A DNA stretch of 64,000 nucleotides. Source: Plantactinospora sp. BC1. GTDB taxonomy: Bacteria > Actinomycetota > Actinomycetes > Mycobacteriales > Micromonosporaceae. Made by a program: the position numbers and the translations under genes. Where the stretch lies: positions 8,122,001-8,186,000 of the forward strand of contig NZ_CP028158.1 in assembly GCF_003030345.1 (NCBI RefSeq), given 5' to 3'. The notes under the pieces were generated by a model that had not been told where the DNA came from, searched no databases, and saw only the letters and a program-made list of their open reading frames with translations. Shown piece by piece: positions 33,890 through 43,040 of this stretch (positions are counted from its first letter, which is position 1; the number at the start of each line of letters is the position of its first letter).

Positions 33890-35911
33890 TTGCCTCCACG
33901 TTCTATTTACCGGTCGATGGCGCTTGCCTCGGCCGTCGCGCTCAGCGCCACCACCGCCGTTGTCGGTGCCACGGCGGCGCAGGCCAGTCACCCCGGCCCC
34001 GCCGGCAGCCTGCTGAGCAGCAGCAACGGCACCAACACGATCAGGTTCAACAACGGGTCGACGCTCCGGCTCACCACCGAGGACCCGACCATCACCACCG
34101 TGAACGGTGCGGCCTGGGCGCCGGACGGCAGCCGGGCGATCTTCGCCACCGAGAACGGTGAGATCGCGACCATCCGCTACAACGACGGCTGGAACTACTG
34201 GTGGGTCTCGCCTTCTCCCATCGAGGGTGAGCCCGTGGTCGAGTACCGCAGCCCGGTCTACCGGAGCGAGGGCATCGGCGTGCTCTGGTCGGCAAAGGAG
34301 TCGGGCTCGCCGTGGCGGATCGAGGCGCAGGTCGCCTCGGGCGGTTTCCTGCCGCGCCAGCTCACTCCGGGCGACGGACGGCACTACCTGAACCCCGACT
34401 CCGGGCCCGGCGCGCTCTTCGTCTACCAGGTCCAGGGTGGCAGCGCCGACACGCCGTCCGGGCCGTCGGAGGTCGGCGTCTTCGACGGCGACAGCTTCGA
34501 CACGATCCTGGACGACGCCAGCAACCCGTCGGTCGCGCCGAACGGCAAGCGGGTGGCGTTCGTCCGTGGCGGCCAGATCTACGCCGCCAACATCGACGGC
34601 AGCAACGTCGTCGCGATCACCTCGAACGCGGCGGCGCACGACCACCCGACCTGGTCGCCCGATGGCACCACCATCGCGTTCACCAACGGCACCGGTGTGG
34701 CGACGGCGCCCGGCGACGGCAGCGGGGCGGCGAACCCGAGCGTGGTGGCGGGGCTGACCGGCATCCCGTCCTACCAGCCGCGTCGGACCGACACGGTGGC
34801 CCGGCTCGCCGGGCAGGACCGGTACACCACGGCGAACGCCGTCTCCCAGGCGCACTGGGCGACCGCGTCCGACCAGAACGACCCGCGCCAGTTCGCGGAC
34901 GCGGTCGTGCTCTCCCGGTCGGACCTGTTCGCCGACGCGCTCGGCGGTGCGGCGCTGGCCGCCGCGAAGCAGGGTCCGCTGCTGATGACCCCGCCGGCCG
35001 GGCTGAACGCACCGACCGAGAGCGAGATCCGGCGGATCCTGCCGGTCGGCAAGACCGTCTACCTGCTCGGCAGCCCGGGCGCGATCTCGACGACGGTGGA
35101 GAACCAGGTCAAGGCGCTGGGCTACCAGGTCGAGCGGCTCGCCGGCCAGGACCGGTACAGCACCTCGATCGCGATCGCCAACGAGATCAACCCGAACCCG
35201 ACCTACGTGCTCGCCGCGACCGGGGCCAACTTCCCGGACGCCCTGGCGGCGGGTGCGGCGGCCGGCTCGTTCAACGTGCCGGGGAGTGGCCAGTCCGCGG
35301 TGGTCGTGCTGACCGCCGACTACACGCTGTCGCCCGGCACCAAGACCTACCTGGACCGGGTCCGGTCGACCTCGCGGATCGTGGGTATCGGTCTCCAGGG
35401 TGCGACGGCGACCGCGCCGTACAACCCGATCGAGATCTTCGGGTCGAGCCGTTACGAGACGTCGCTCTTCACCGCCTGGGCGTTCTTCGGCGGCACCGAC
35501 TACGCCGGCCTGGCGACCGGGGTCAACTGGCCGGACGCACTCTCCGGCGGCGCCCTGATGGCGACGATCAACGGTCCGCTGCTGCTCACCCGGGGCAACG
35601 AGTCCGGGCTCTCCTTCGAGCCCGAGCTCTTCCTCGACGAGCACAGCGGCTCGCTGGACACCGCGCTGATCTTCGGGTCCGCCGCGGTGGTCTCGGCGGG
35701 GCAGCAGGCGCCGACCGGTAGCTGGATCAGCGGCCCGGGTGGCTACACCGTGGTGCAGAACCCGACCAACATCGGGATCGTCGGCCTGGAGCGGGGCACC
35801 TCCAGCACCGCCCGTGCGGCGGCGACGGCGGCGGACCCGAGCCAGGTCCGTACTCCGGAGCAGCTGGAGGCGGCCGTGGCCGGGCTGAAGGAGCGGCTCG
35901 AGTCGCGGTAG
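33890..35911 (+). CDS. Secreted cell wall-binding (CWB2) repeat protein with beta-propeller
   Basis: The 673-residue protein has a signal peptide (about 1-31), then a region of TolB/PD40-like propeller blades. Examples are AAWAPDGSRAIFAT and DHPTWSPDGTTIAFTNG (to about residue 290). Three CWB2 repeats follow, each opening with a version of VARLAGQDRYTTA: VARLAGQDRY, VERLAGQDRY and IEIFGSSRYET. CWB2 domains hold proteins to the wall through anionic polymers. A TTG start at 33890 is chosen because GAGGAG lies six bases before it. A structured leader precedes the gene and a strong terminator follows. Confidence 0.88.
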   Translation: MPPRSIYRSMALASAVALSATTAVVGATAAQASHPGPAGSLLSSSNGTNTIRFNNGSTLRLTTEDPTITTVNGAAWAPDGSRAIFATENGEIATIRYNDGWNYWWVSPSPIEGEPVVEYRSPVYRSEGIGVLWSAKESGSPWRIEAQVASGGFLPRQLTPGDGRHYLNPDSGPGALFVYQVQGGSADTPSGPSEVGVFDGDSFDTILDDASNPSVAPNGKRVAFVRGGQIYAANIDGSNVVAITSNAAAHDHPTWSPDGTTIAFTNGTGVATAPGDGSGAANPSVVAGLTGIPSYQPRRTDTVARLAGQDRYTTANAVSQAHWATASDQNDPRQFADAVVLSRSDLFADALGGAALAAAKQGPLLMTPPAGLNAPTESEIRRILPVGKTVYLLGSPGAISTTVENQVKALGYQVERLAGQDRYSTSIAIANEINPNPTYVLAATGANFPDALAAGAAAGSFNVPGSGQSAVVVLTADYTLSPGTKTYLDRVRSTSRIVGIGLQGATATAPYNPIEIFGSSRYETSLFTAWAFFGGTDYAGLATGVNWPDALSGGALMATINGPLLLTRGNESGLSFEPELFLDEHSGSLDTALIFGSAAVVSAGQQAPTGSWISGPGGYTVVQNPTNIGIVGLERGTSSTARAAATAADPSQVRTPEQLEAAVAGLKERLESR

Positions 35912-35930
35912 TCCGGCAGGACAATGTGTG

Positions 35931-35962
35931 AAAGGGGGCCGGTCGGTTGACCGGCCCCCTTT
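35931..35962. terminator. Bidirectional rho-independent terminator
   Basis: AAAGGGGGCCGGTC, loop GGTT, and the exact complement ending CCCTTT. It lies between the convergent CWB2 and MurD-like genes. Confidence 0.92.
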
Positions 35963-36001
35963 CCGCGTCCGGCGCTCTGCACCGTCCCGCCGCCGTTCCG
36001 G

Positions 36002-37384
36002 CTATCCGGCGGTCTCCTCGATCGCCTGCCGGAAGACCCGGGACCGGTGTGCGTAGTTGTCGAACCGGCCGTAGCTGGGGGCGGCCGGGGAGAGCAGCAC
36101 CACCCCGCCGGCCGGAGTACGCTCCCGGCCCAGCCGGACCGCCTCGGGCAGGTCCTCGGCGGCCAGCGTGGTGATGGTGCCCAGGTCCTTGACCACGTCC
36201 AGGATCCGGGGGCCGCTGTCCGGGATGCCGATCAGGGTGGCCACGATCTCCTGCTCGGCGAGGAAGTCCCGCAGCGGGGTGTAGTCGACGCCCCGGTCCT
36301 CACCGCCGACGATCACGGTCAACGGACGGCCCGCGTACGCCTCGATGGCGTGGATCGCGGACTGCGGGATCGTCGAGAGCGAGTCGTCGACGAAGGTGAT
36401 CCCGGACGGGTCCTCGATCGGGGTGAGCCGGTGCTCCAGGACCGGCAGGGTGGCCAGCGCGGCGGCGAGCCGGTCCCGTTCGGCGACACAGTCGACGCCG
36501 ACCGCCCGCAGCGCGGTCAGCGCCACGCAGAGGTTCCCCTCGTTGTGCCGCCCGACCAGTGGCAGGGCGGTACGCGGGAAGAGCCGCTCGTCACCGAGGC
36601 GTACCCAGCGGGTGCCGTCGGGCTCGTCGGCGACGTGGAAGGTGGGCTCGGCACCCACCTCGGGGCTGGCCGTGCCGGCGGGGAGCAGCGGCAGCCCGGG
36701 CCGGGCCGCGAGTTCGGCCCGGAGCCGGGTGTCGTGCGCGTTGAATGCCACCCACCGGGGTCCGTGGTCGACGAGGTTCAGCTTGTGCCGGTAGTACTCC
36801 GCCTCTCCGCCGGCCCAGTCCAGGTGCTCCGGGGCGAGTGAGGTGAGTACCGCGACCTCGGGCGAGTCGGTCAGGTCGGCGCACTGGTACATCGACAGTT
36901 CCAGGACGTAGCGCGGTGCGGGCGGCAGGTCGAGCACCGGTACCCCGATGTTGCCGCCCATCACGTTGGGCCGGTCGACGGCGCTGAGCAGGTGGCTGAT
37001 CAGGTTGGTGGTGGTGCTCTTGCCCTTGCTGCCGGTGACCCCGATGGTGCCGGCGGCGTGTTCGGCCATCCAGAGCGCCGTACCGCTGGTGATCGGGATG
37101 TCGCGCTCGCGCAGGCGTACCACCCAGGGGTGGGTCTCGCCGATCACCGGGGAGCGGACGACCACGTCCGAGCGGAGCAGCACGTCCAGCGCGGCGGGGC
37201 CGGTGTGCAGCGGGGCCAGTTCGGCGAGCCGGCCCGTCCAGGGCTTGGCGGCGTACGTCTCCCGGTCCATCACCGCGACGAGTTCGGCCGGCCCGACCGG
37301 GGCGATCGCGTTGATCGCCGCGACGCCCTCCCGGCCGGTGCCCCAGACCGCGACCCGCCGGCCGCGCAGATCCGCCAGTTGCAC
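36002..37384 (-). CDS. MurD-like UDP-MurNAc-peptide glutamate ligase, possible MurD2
   Basis: The 460-residue Mur ligase has the ATP loop TGSKGKSTT (117-125), ELSMYQCAD in place of the usual ELSSFQL, EHLDW with carbamylated-lysine candidate K201 (YYRHKLNL), GRHNEGN and EHRLT. The motif that in standard MurD reads NDSKATN is DDSLSTIP (333-340). From memory, DDS-x-x-T-x-P is found in MurD2, the variant that adds L-glutamate, which MurL then epimerises. The gene lies outside a division/cell-wall cluster, so a regular murD probably exists elsewhere. The GTG at 37384 follows GGAGGGAG. No MurL gene is recognised in the window. Confidence 0.82.
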   Translation of the reverse strand: MQLADLRGRRVAVWGTGREGVAAINAIAPVGPAELVAVMDRETYAAKPWTGRLAELAPLHTGPAALDVLLRSDVVVRSPVIGETHPWVVRLRERDIPITSGTALWMAEHAAGTIGVTGSKGKSTTTNLISHLLSAVDRPNVMGGNIGVPVLDLPPAPRYVLELSMYQCADLTDSPEVAVLTSLAPEHLDWAGGEAEYYRHKLNLVDHGPRWVAFNAHDTRLRAELAARPGLPLLPAGTASPEVGAEPTFHVADEPDGTRWVRLGDERLFPRTALPLVGRHNEGNLCVALTALRAVGVDCVAERDRLAAALATLPVLEHRLTPIEDPSGITFVDDSLSTIPQSAIHAIEAYAGRPLTVIVGGEDRGVDYTPLRDFLAEQEIVATLIGIPDSGPRILDVVKDLGTITTLAAEDLPEAVRLGRERTPAGGVVLLSPAAPSYGRFDNYAHRSRVFRQAIEETAG

Positions 37385-37535
37385 CTGACAACTCCCTCCG
37401 GTACGCGCCCAAACTCTAGTCCCGGCCGCCGGTGCGCCGGGTGGGGACGTCGACCCCGGGGCGCTGGCCGGCCCGCTGCGGTCGCCGGTACGGGTGAGCC
37501 CGGGCACCGGTCCGGCGGAGTAGCGTAAATCGCTT

Positions 37536-37556
37536 GTGAGTGAGTTGCTCACTCAC
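37536..37556. promoter_or_regulatory. TetR-family operator
   Basis: GTGAGTGAG, spacer TTG, CTCACTCAC form a perfect 21-bp dyad. It ends 12 bases before the likely GTG start of the TetR-family gene. A TAGCGT hexamer at 37521-37526 would put the transcription start inside or beside it. This suits autorepression and, by read-through, control of the ABC exporter. Confidence 0.8.
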
Positions 37557-37568
37557 TACTGTTGCGCC

Positions 37569-38252
37569 GTGAACTCGCAGACCCCGTCCGGCCGGGCCCG
37601 GCCGCTGCCGCCGGAGGAGCGGCGGGCGGCGCTGATCACGGCGACCCTGGCCCTGATCAGCGAGCATGGGATCAAGGTCACCACCCGGCAGATCGCCGAG
37701 GCGGCCGGGGTGGCCGAGGGCACGATCTTCCGGGTCTTCCCGCACAAGGAGGGGCTGGTCCGGGTGGCCGTGGAGACTGCCCTCGACCCGGCCCCGCTGC
37801 TGGACGAGTTGGCGGCACTCGACCTGGAGACCCCGTTGCCGGAGCGGCTCACCGAGCTGGCCGCGATCCTCCAGCGCCGGCTGACCAGCATCTTCAACCT
37901 GCTGCACTCGGTCGGCATGCACGGGCCGCCGGAGGGCTCGTCGGGTCGGCCGACCGGGACGGGCGGGCTGCGGCCACCGAACGAGGAGATCTACCAGGCC
38001 ATCGTCCGGGTGCTGGAGCCGGACGCCGACCGTTTCCGCTATCCGCTGTCCGAGGTGGCCCGGCTGCTCCGGCTGCTGACCTTCGCCGGCTCGCATCCCC
38101 GGATCTCCGACAACCAACCGCTCACTCCCGAGATGATCGCCGCCGTGCTGCTGGACGGCGTACGTAAGCCCGGGCCCACCGAGGTCGCCCGACCGGCCGA
38201 GGGGTCCGGCTCGGGAGACCACGCTCACCACAACCGACCGGACCGGTCATGA
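37569..38252 (+). CDS. TetR-family transcriptional regulator of the ABC exporter
   Basis: The 227-residue protein has the TetR DNA-binding domain in its first 65 residues: ALITATLALISEHGIKVTT, then RQIAEAAGVAEGTIFRVFPHKEGL (helix-turn-helix). The C-terminal ligand domain is divergent, so the inducer is unknown. I choose the GTG at 37569 rather than 37536 because the latter lies within the operator palindrome. The ABC transporter pair starts 34 bases downstream and is its probable target; the inducer may be an exported drug or metabolite. Confidence 0.88.
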   Translation: MNSQTPSGRARPLPPEERRAALITATLALISEHGIKVTTRQIAEAAGVAEGTIFRVFPHKEGLVRVAVETALDPAPLLDELAALDLETPLPERLTELAAILQRRLTSIFNLLHSVGMHGPPEGSSGRPTGTGGLRPPNEEIYQAIVRVLEPDADRFRYPLSEVARLLRLLTFAGSHPRISDNQPLTPEMIAAVLLDGVRKPGPTEVARPAEGSGSGDHAHHNRPDRS

Positions 38253-38286
38253 CCGGTCACCGCGTCCTCGATTCGGGGGGTCGTCG

Positions 38287-40020
38287 ATGCTGAACCGACT
38301 ACTACGTACCTATCTGCGGCCGTACGGCCGACCGCTCACCGCCGTGGTGCTGCTGCAACTCGTCGGCACCATGGCCTCGCTCTACCTGCCCAGCCTCAAC
38401 GCCGACATCATCGACAAGGGCATCGCCCGGGGCGACACCGGCTACATCGTCAGTACCGGCGGCTGGATGCTGCTGGTCACCCTGTTGCAGATCGCCTGCT
38501 CGATCGCCGCCGTCTATTTCGGCGCCCGCACGGCGATGGGCTTCGGTCGGGACGTACGCGGGGCGATCTTCCACCGGGTGATGGGCTTCTCCGCCCGGGA
38601 GGTCGGCCAGTTCGGGGCACCGTCGCTGATCACCCGCACCACCAACGACGTGCAGCAGGTGCAGATGCTGGTCGTGGTGACTTGCACGATGCTGGTGGCG
38701 GCACCGATCACCCTCTTCGGTGGTGTGATCATGGCGCTGCGCGAGGACGTCGGCCTCTCCTGGCTGATGCTGGTCTGCGTACCGGTGCTGGTGCTGGCGA
38801 TCGGTCTGGTGATCCGCCGGATGGTGCCGCAGTTCCGGCTGATGCAGACCCGGATCGACACCGTCAACCGGGTACTCCGGGAGCAGATCACCGGGATCCG
38901 GGTGGTCCGGGCGTTCGTCCGGGAGCCGTACGAGACCCGGCGGTTCGAGGCGGCGAACGAGGACCTGACGGACACCGCGCTGCGGGTCGGCCGGCTGACC
39001 GCGCTGATCTTCCCGATCGTGATGCTGGTGCTCAACCTGTCGAGCGTGGCGGTGCTGTGGTTCGGTGCGCACCGGATCGAGTCGGGGCAGATCCAGATCG
39101 GGGCGCTGACCGCCTTCCTGACGTACCTGATGTTCATCCTGATGTCCGTCATGATGGCGACCTTCATGTTGATCATGGTGCCCCGGGCGGCGGTCTGCGC
39201 CGAGCGGATCATGGAGGTGCTGCGGACCGGATCGTCGGTCGTACTGCCCGAGGAGCCGGTACGCGAGGTGCGCGGCCGCGCCGAGCTGGAGCTGCGCAAC
39301 GTCCGGTTCCAGTACCCGGGCGCGGCGGCGCCGGTGCTCCGGGACATCTCGTTCCGGGCCAGGGCCGGGCAGACGACGGCGATCATCGGTAGCACCGGTG
39401 CGGGCAAGACGACACTGCTCGGGCTGGTACCCCGGCTCTTCGACGTCACCGGCGGCGCGGTACTGGTCGACGGGGTCGACGTCCGCGAACTCGACGCCGA
39501 CCTGCTCTGGGACCGGATCGGCCTGGTGCCGCAGCGGCCGTACCTCTTCTCCGGCACCGTCGCCAGCAACCTGCGCTACGGCAAGCCGGACGCGACCGAC
39601 GAGGAACTCTGGACCAGCCTGGAGATCGCCCAGGCCCGTGACTTCGTCGAGGCGCTGCCGGAGGGGCTGAACGCCCCGGTGGCCCAGGGCGGGACGAACC
39701 TCTCCGGCGGGCAGCGGCAACGGCTGGCGATCGCCCGGGCCCTGGTCCGGCGCCCGGAGATCTATCTCTTCGACGACTCGTTCTCCGCCCTCGACCTCGG
39801 CACCGACGCCCGGCTGCGGGCCGCGCTGAAACCGGTCACCGCCGATGCCGCGGTGGTGATCGTGGCGCAGCGGGTCTCCACGATCCTGGACGCCGACCAG
39901 ATCATCGTGCTGGAGGACGGGGCGGTGGTCGGCGCCGGCCGGCACAGCGAACTCCTGGAGACCTGCCCGACGTACGCCGAGATCGTCGAGTCCCAGCTCA
40001 CCGTCGAGGTGACGGCATGA
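38287..40020 (+). CDS. ABC exporter half-transporter, subunit 1 (degenerate ATP site)
   Basis: The 577-residue protein has six membrane helices (about 15-300) and one nucleotide-binding domain. That domain has Walker A GSTGAGKTT (near 368), signature LSGGQRQR (near 472) and Walker B YLFDDS (near 493). The residue after Walker B is normally the catalytic glutamate and is aspartate here, as in heterodimeric exporters of the TM287/288 and PatA/B kind, where one site is inactive. Its stop codon overlaps the start of the second subunit by four bases. Likely drug or lipid export. Confidence 0.92.
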   Translation: MLNRLLRTYLRPYGRPLTAVVLLQLVGTMASLYLPSLNADIIDKGIARGDTGYIVSTGGWMLLVTLLQIACSIAAVYFGARTAMGFGRDVRGAIFHRVMGFSAREVGQFGAPSLITRTTNDVQQVQMLVVVTCTMLVAAPITLFGGVIMALREDVGLSWLMLVCVPVLVLAIGLVIRRMVPQFRLMQTRIDTVNRVLREQITGIRVVRAFVREPYETRRFEAANEDLTDTALRVGRLTALIFPIVMLVLNLSSVAVLWFGAHRIESGQIQIGALTAFLTYLMFILMSVMMATFMLIMVPRAAVCAERIMEVLRTGSSVVLPEEPVREVRGRAELELRNVRFQYPGAAAPVLRDISFRARAGQTTAIIGSTGAGKTTLLGLVPRLFDVTGGAVLVDGVDVRELDADLLWDRIGLVPQRPYLFSGTVASNLRYGKPDATDEELWTSLEIAQARDFVEALPEGLNAPVAQGGTNLSGGQRQRLAIARALVRRPEIYLFDDSFSALDLGTDARLRAALKPVTADAAVVIVAQRVSTILDADQIIVLEDGAVVGAGRHSELLETCPTYAEIVESQLTVEVTA

Positions 40021-42137
40021 GCGGCACGCAGAGCGAGCAGAACGGAAGCGGCGGCCAGCACGACGACGGTCGGCCGGCGGAGGAGAACGGCCAGGGTGGG
40101 ACGATGAACGAGAAGACGGCCCGGGCGACACCCGCCCGGCTGCCGGGCGGCGGTGCCGCCCGGGGCGGCCCGGGATGGGCCACCGCCGGGATGCCGGCCG
40201 AGAAGTCGATGAACTTCGGCCCGTCGGCCCGGCGGCTGCTGGGTCTGCTCCGGCCGCACCGGCTGTCGCTGGTCGCGGTGGTCCTGCTGGCGATCGTCAG
40301 CGTCGGGTTGTCGGTCGCCGGACCGAAGATCCTCGGGTACGCCACCGACGTGATCTTCTCCGGACTGATCGGCAAGCAGTTGCCGGCCGGTACCACCGCC
40401 GAACAGGCCGCCGAGGGTGCCCGGGCGGCCGGCAACGACGGCTTCGCCGAGCTGCTGCTGAAGATGGACGTCATCCCCGGCGTCGGCATCGACTTCGAGC
40501 AGCTCGCCCGGATCCTGCTGCTGGCGGTGCTGCTCTTCCTCGCCGCCAGCCTGCTCGGCTGGCTTCAGGGCTACGTCCTCAACGGCGCCGTGCAGAGCAC
40601 CATCCGGCAGTTGCGCTCGGACGTGGAGGCGAAGCTCAACCGGCTGCCGCTGCCGTACTTCGACGGTCAGCCCCGGGGCGAGCTGCTCAGCCGGGTCACC
40701 AACGACATCGACAACATCTCGCAGACCCTGCAACAGACCCTCAGCCAACTGCTCACCTCGCTGCTCACCGTGATCGGCGTACTCGGGGTGATGTTCTGGA
40801 TCTCGCCGCTGCTGGCCGTGGTCGCGCTGATCGCGGTCCCGGCGTCGGTGCTGGTCACCAAGCAGATCGCCAAGCGGTCGCAGAAGCAGTTCATCGCACA
40901 GTGGACACACACCGGTGTGCTGAACGGCCAGATCGAGGAGGCGTTCACCGGGCACGAGCTGGTGAAGGTCTTCGGCCGGCAGCGCGAGGTCGAGGCGGCG
41001 TTCGGTGCGAAGAACGAGGAGCTGTTCAAGGCGAGCTTCGCCGCCCAGTTCGTCTCCGGCATCATCATGCCGTCGATGATGTTCATCGGAAACCTGAGTT
41101 ACGTGCTGATCGCGGTGATCGGCGGGCTGCGGGTCGCGTCCGGGGCGATGACGCTCGGCGACGTACAGGCGTTCATCCAGTACTCCCGGCAGTTCACCCA
41201 GCCGCTGACCCAGGTCGCCGCGATGGCGAACCTGCTCCAGTCCGGGGTCGCCTCGGCGGAGCGGGTCTTCGACGTACTCGACGCCGACGAGCAGACCCCG
41301 GACCCGGTCGAGCCGGCCCGGCTCACCGAGCGGCACGGCCGGGTCGAGTTCGCGCACGTCTCGTTCCGGTACGAGCCGGAGAAGCCGCTGATCGACGACC
41401 TGTCGCTGGTCGCCGAGCCGGGGCACACGGTGGCGATCGTCGGACCGACCGGAGCCGGCAAGACCACCCTGGTCAACCTGGTGATGCGCTTCTACGAGCT
41501 GGACGCCGGACGGATCACCCTGGACGGGGTCGACCTCACCGAACTGCGCCGGGACACCCTGCGCAGCGAGATCGGCATGGTGCTCCAGGACACCTGGCTC
41601 TTCGGCGGGACGATCCGGGACAACATCGCGTACGGCAACCCGGAGGCGAGCGAGGAGGAGATCCTCGCGGCGGCGAGGGCCACCTTCGTCGACCGCTTCG
41701 TCCGCAGCCTGCCCGACGGCTACGACACGGTCATCGACGAGGAGGGCAACAACGTCAGCGCGGGCGAGAAGCAGCTCATCACCATCGCCCGGGCGTTCCT
41801 GGCCAACCCGTCGCTGCTGATCCTGGACGAGGCGACGAGTTCGGTGGACACCCGTACCGAGGTGCTGCTGCAACGGGCCATGGCGGCACTGCGGGCGGAC
41901 CGGACCAGTTTCGTGATCGCGCACCGGCTCTCGACCATCCGGGACGCCGACCTGATCCTGGTGATGGAGAGCGGCCGGATCGTCGAGCAGGGCACCCACG
42001 CCGAACTGCTGGCCGCGAAGGGCGCGTACCACCGGCTCTACCACGCGCAGTTCTCCCAGCCGGTGGCCGACGTCGAGCCGGCGATGGTGGCCGGGCCGGG
42101 CGGCGTACCGGCCGGGGCACCCCGGCAGCGGGGGTGA
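40017..42137 (+). CDS. ABC exporter half-transporter, subunit 2 (active ATP site)
   Basis: The 706-residue partner starts within the ATGA overlap. A 60-residue Gly/Ala-rich cytosolic extension precedes six membrane helices. The nucleotide-binding domain has Walker A GPTGAGKTT (near 477), signature VSAGEKQL (near 580, a common variant of LSGGQ) and a full Walker B with glutamate, LLILDEATSSVD (near 602). An extracytoplasmic insert follows the first helix pair (about 105-155). With subunit 1 it should form the heterodimer regulated by the upstream TetR protein. Confidence 0.93.
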   Translation: MSGTQSEQNGSGGQHDDGRPAEENGQGGTMNEKTARATPARLPGGGAARGGPGWATAGMPAEKSMNFGPSARRLLGLLRPHRLSLVAVVLLAIVSVGLSVAGPKILGYATDVIFSGLIGKQLPAGTTAEQAAEGARAAGNDGFAELLLKMDVIPGVGIDFEQLARILLLAVLLFLAASLLGWLQGYVLNGAVQSTIRQLRSDVEAKLNRLPLPYFDGQPRGELLSRVTNDIDNISQTLQQTLSQLLTSLLTVIGVLGVMFWISPLLAVVALIAVPASVLVTKQIAKRSQKQFIAQWTHTGVLNGQIEEAFTGHELVKVFGRQREVEAAFGAKNEELFKASFAAQFVSGIIMPSMMFIGNLSYVLIAVIGGLRVASGAMTLGDVQAFIQYSRQFTQPLTQVAAMANLLQSGVASAERVFDVLDADEQTPDPVEPARLTERHGRVEFAHVSFRYEPEKPLIDDLSLVAEPGHTVAIVGPTGAGKTTLVNLVMRFYELDAGRITLDGVDLTELRRDTLRSEIGMVLQDTWLFGGTIRDNIAYGNPEASEEEILAAARATFVDRFVRSLPDGYDTVIDEEGNNVSAGEKQLITIARAFLANPSLLILDEATSSVDTRTEVLLQRAMAALRADRTSFVIAHRLSTIRDADLILVMESGRIVEQGTHAELLAAKGAYHRLYHAQFSQPVADVEPAMVAGPGGVPAGAPRQRG

Positions 42138-42154
42138 CGGGCGCACGACGAGGT

Positions 42155-42192
42155 GCCGGCGCCGGCTGGGGCTCCGCCCCGGCCGGCGCCGG
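42155..42192 (+). terminator. GC-rich stem-loop after the ABC operon
   Basis: CCGGCGCCGGC pairs with GCCGGCGCCGG around an inner GGGGC/GCCCC hairpin, 18 bases beyond the stop codon. Confidence 0.7.
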
Positions 42193-42204
42193 TAGGGTGC
42201 GGGT

Positions 42205-42756
42205 ATGAGCTCAGAGGCTGTCGGCAGGCATATGCCCCCGGTCGTGACGCTCGATGACCTCACGGCGATGATGGCCGCCGACGAGCACCATCGTTACGAG
42301 ATCAGCCCTGAGACAGTTCTCTCGATCACGCCGCCGCCCGGGTATGCCCATGCGATCATCGCGACGCGGCTGATGGTGTGGCTTGCCGGCGCGGGTGTCC
42401 CGGCCGACCGGATCGCGCAGGCGGTCGGTTTACGCATTCAGGGTCGAAACGGCGTCGGCGGACGCATCCCCGACCTGGTGGTGTGGAGCAAGGCCCAAGC
42501 CGACGGCATCTGGTTGCCGGTCGCCGACGTACTCCTCGTGGTGGAGATCGTCTCGCCGGGCTCCGAGGGCGTGGACACGGTGACCAAACGCAGCGAATAC
42601 GCGGCCGCCGGCATCCCGCAGTACTGGGTGGTCGACCAGGACCCGGCCCAAACCGTCACCATGCACCGCCTGGACGGCGACCACTACGCCGTACGGGCGA
42701 GCATGCCGCTGGCCTGGGTGCTCAACACCAGCCCGAATGAGCACGACCTCGGCTGA
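42205..42756 (+). CDS. Uma2 family (PD-(D/E)XK nuclease fold) protein
   Basis: This 183-residue protein of the Uma2/DUF820 group has the fold's catalytic arrangement: RIPDLVVW (Asp) and LLVVEIVSPGS (Glu), then GIPQYWVVD. The group is predicted to cut DNA but its biological role is unknown; paralogues are many in actinobacteria and cyanobacteria. TAGGGT at 42193-42198 ends seven bases before the ATG and no Shine-Dalgarno is visible, so it is likely leaderless. Confidence 0.88.
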   Translation: MSSEAVGRHMPPVVTLDDLTAMMAADEHHRYEISPETVLSITPPPGYAHAIIATRLMVWLAGAGVPADRIAQAVGLRIQGRNGVGGRIPDLVVWSKAQADGIWLPVADVLLVVEIVSPGSEGVDTVTKRSEYAAAGIPQYWVVDQDPAQTVTMHRLDGDHYAVRASMPLAWVLNTSPNEHDLG

Positions 42757-42770
42757 CATCCACAAGCGCA

Positions 42771-42803
42771 GAAAGCCCTCGACCTCAACGGCCGAGGGCT
42801 TTC
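42771..42803. terminator. Bidirectional terminator
   Basis: GAAAGCCCTCG and CGAGGGCTTTC pair around an 11-base loop, between the convergent Uma2 and DUF397 genes. The run of A/T at both feet suits both strands. Confidence 0.85.
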
Positions 42804-42842
42804 ATCTTCGTACTGAACTGCCCCAAGCCGGCTGGGCCGGGA

Positions 42843-43040
42843 TCAGTTCTGCTGGCTGGCCAGGTTGACGAACGCCTGCCACTTCTCGGGGGTGAAGGTC
42901 AGCGTCGGTCCCTGCCGGTCCTTGCTGTCCCGGACCAGGACCCGGCCGGGAAGGTTGCCGGCAACCTCCACACAGTTTCCGCCGCTCTGGCCGCTACGGC
43001 TGGACGTGCGCCAACTCGGCCGCTGGGTCGTCATACTCAT
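42843..43040 (-). CDS. DUF397 family protein
   Basis: The 65-residue protein has the family pattern WRTSSRSGQSGGNCVEVA, VLVRDSKD and FTPEKWQAFV. DUF397 proteins are the small partners of XRE regulators in actinobacteria, where such pairs influence development and antibiotic production. It overlaps the upstream XRE gene by 47 bases, which argues for coupled translation. A second ATG six bases downstream is possible. Confidence 0.92.
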   Translation of the reverse strand: MSMTTQRPSWRTSSRSGQSGGNCVEVAGNLPGRVLVRDSKDRQGPTLTFTPEKWQAFVNLASQQN

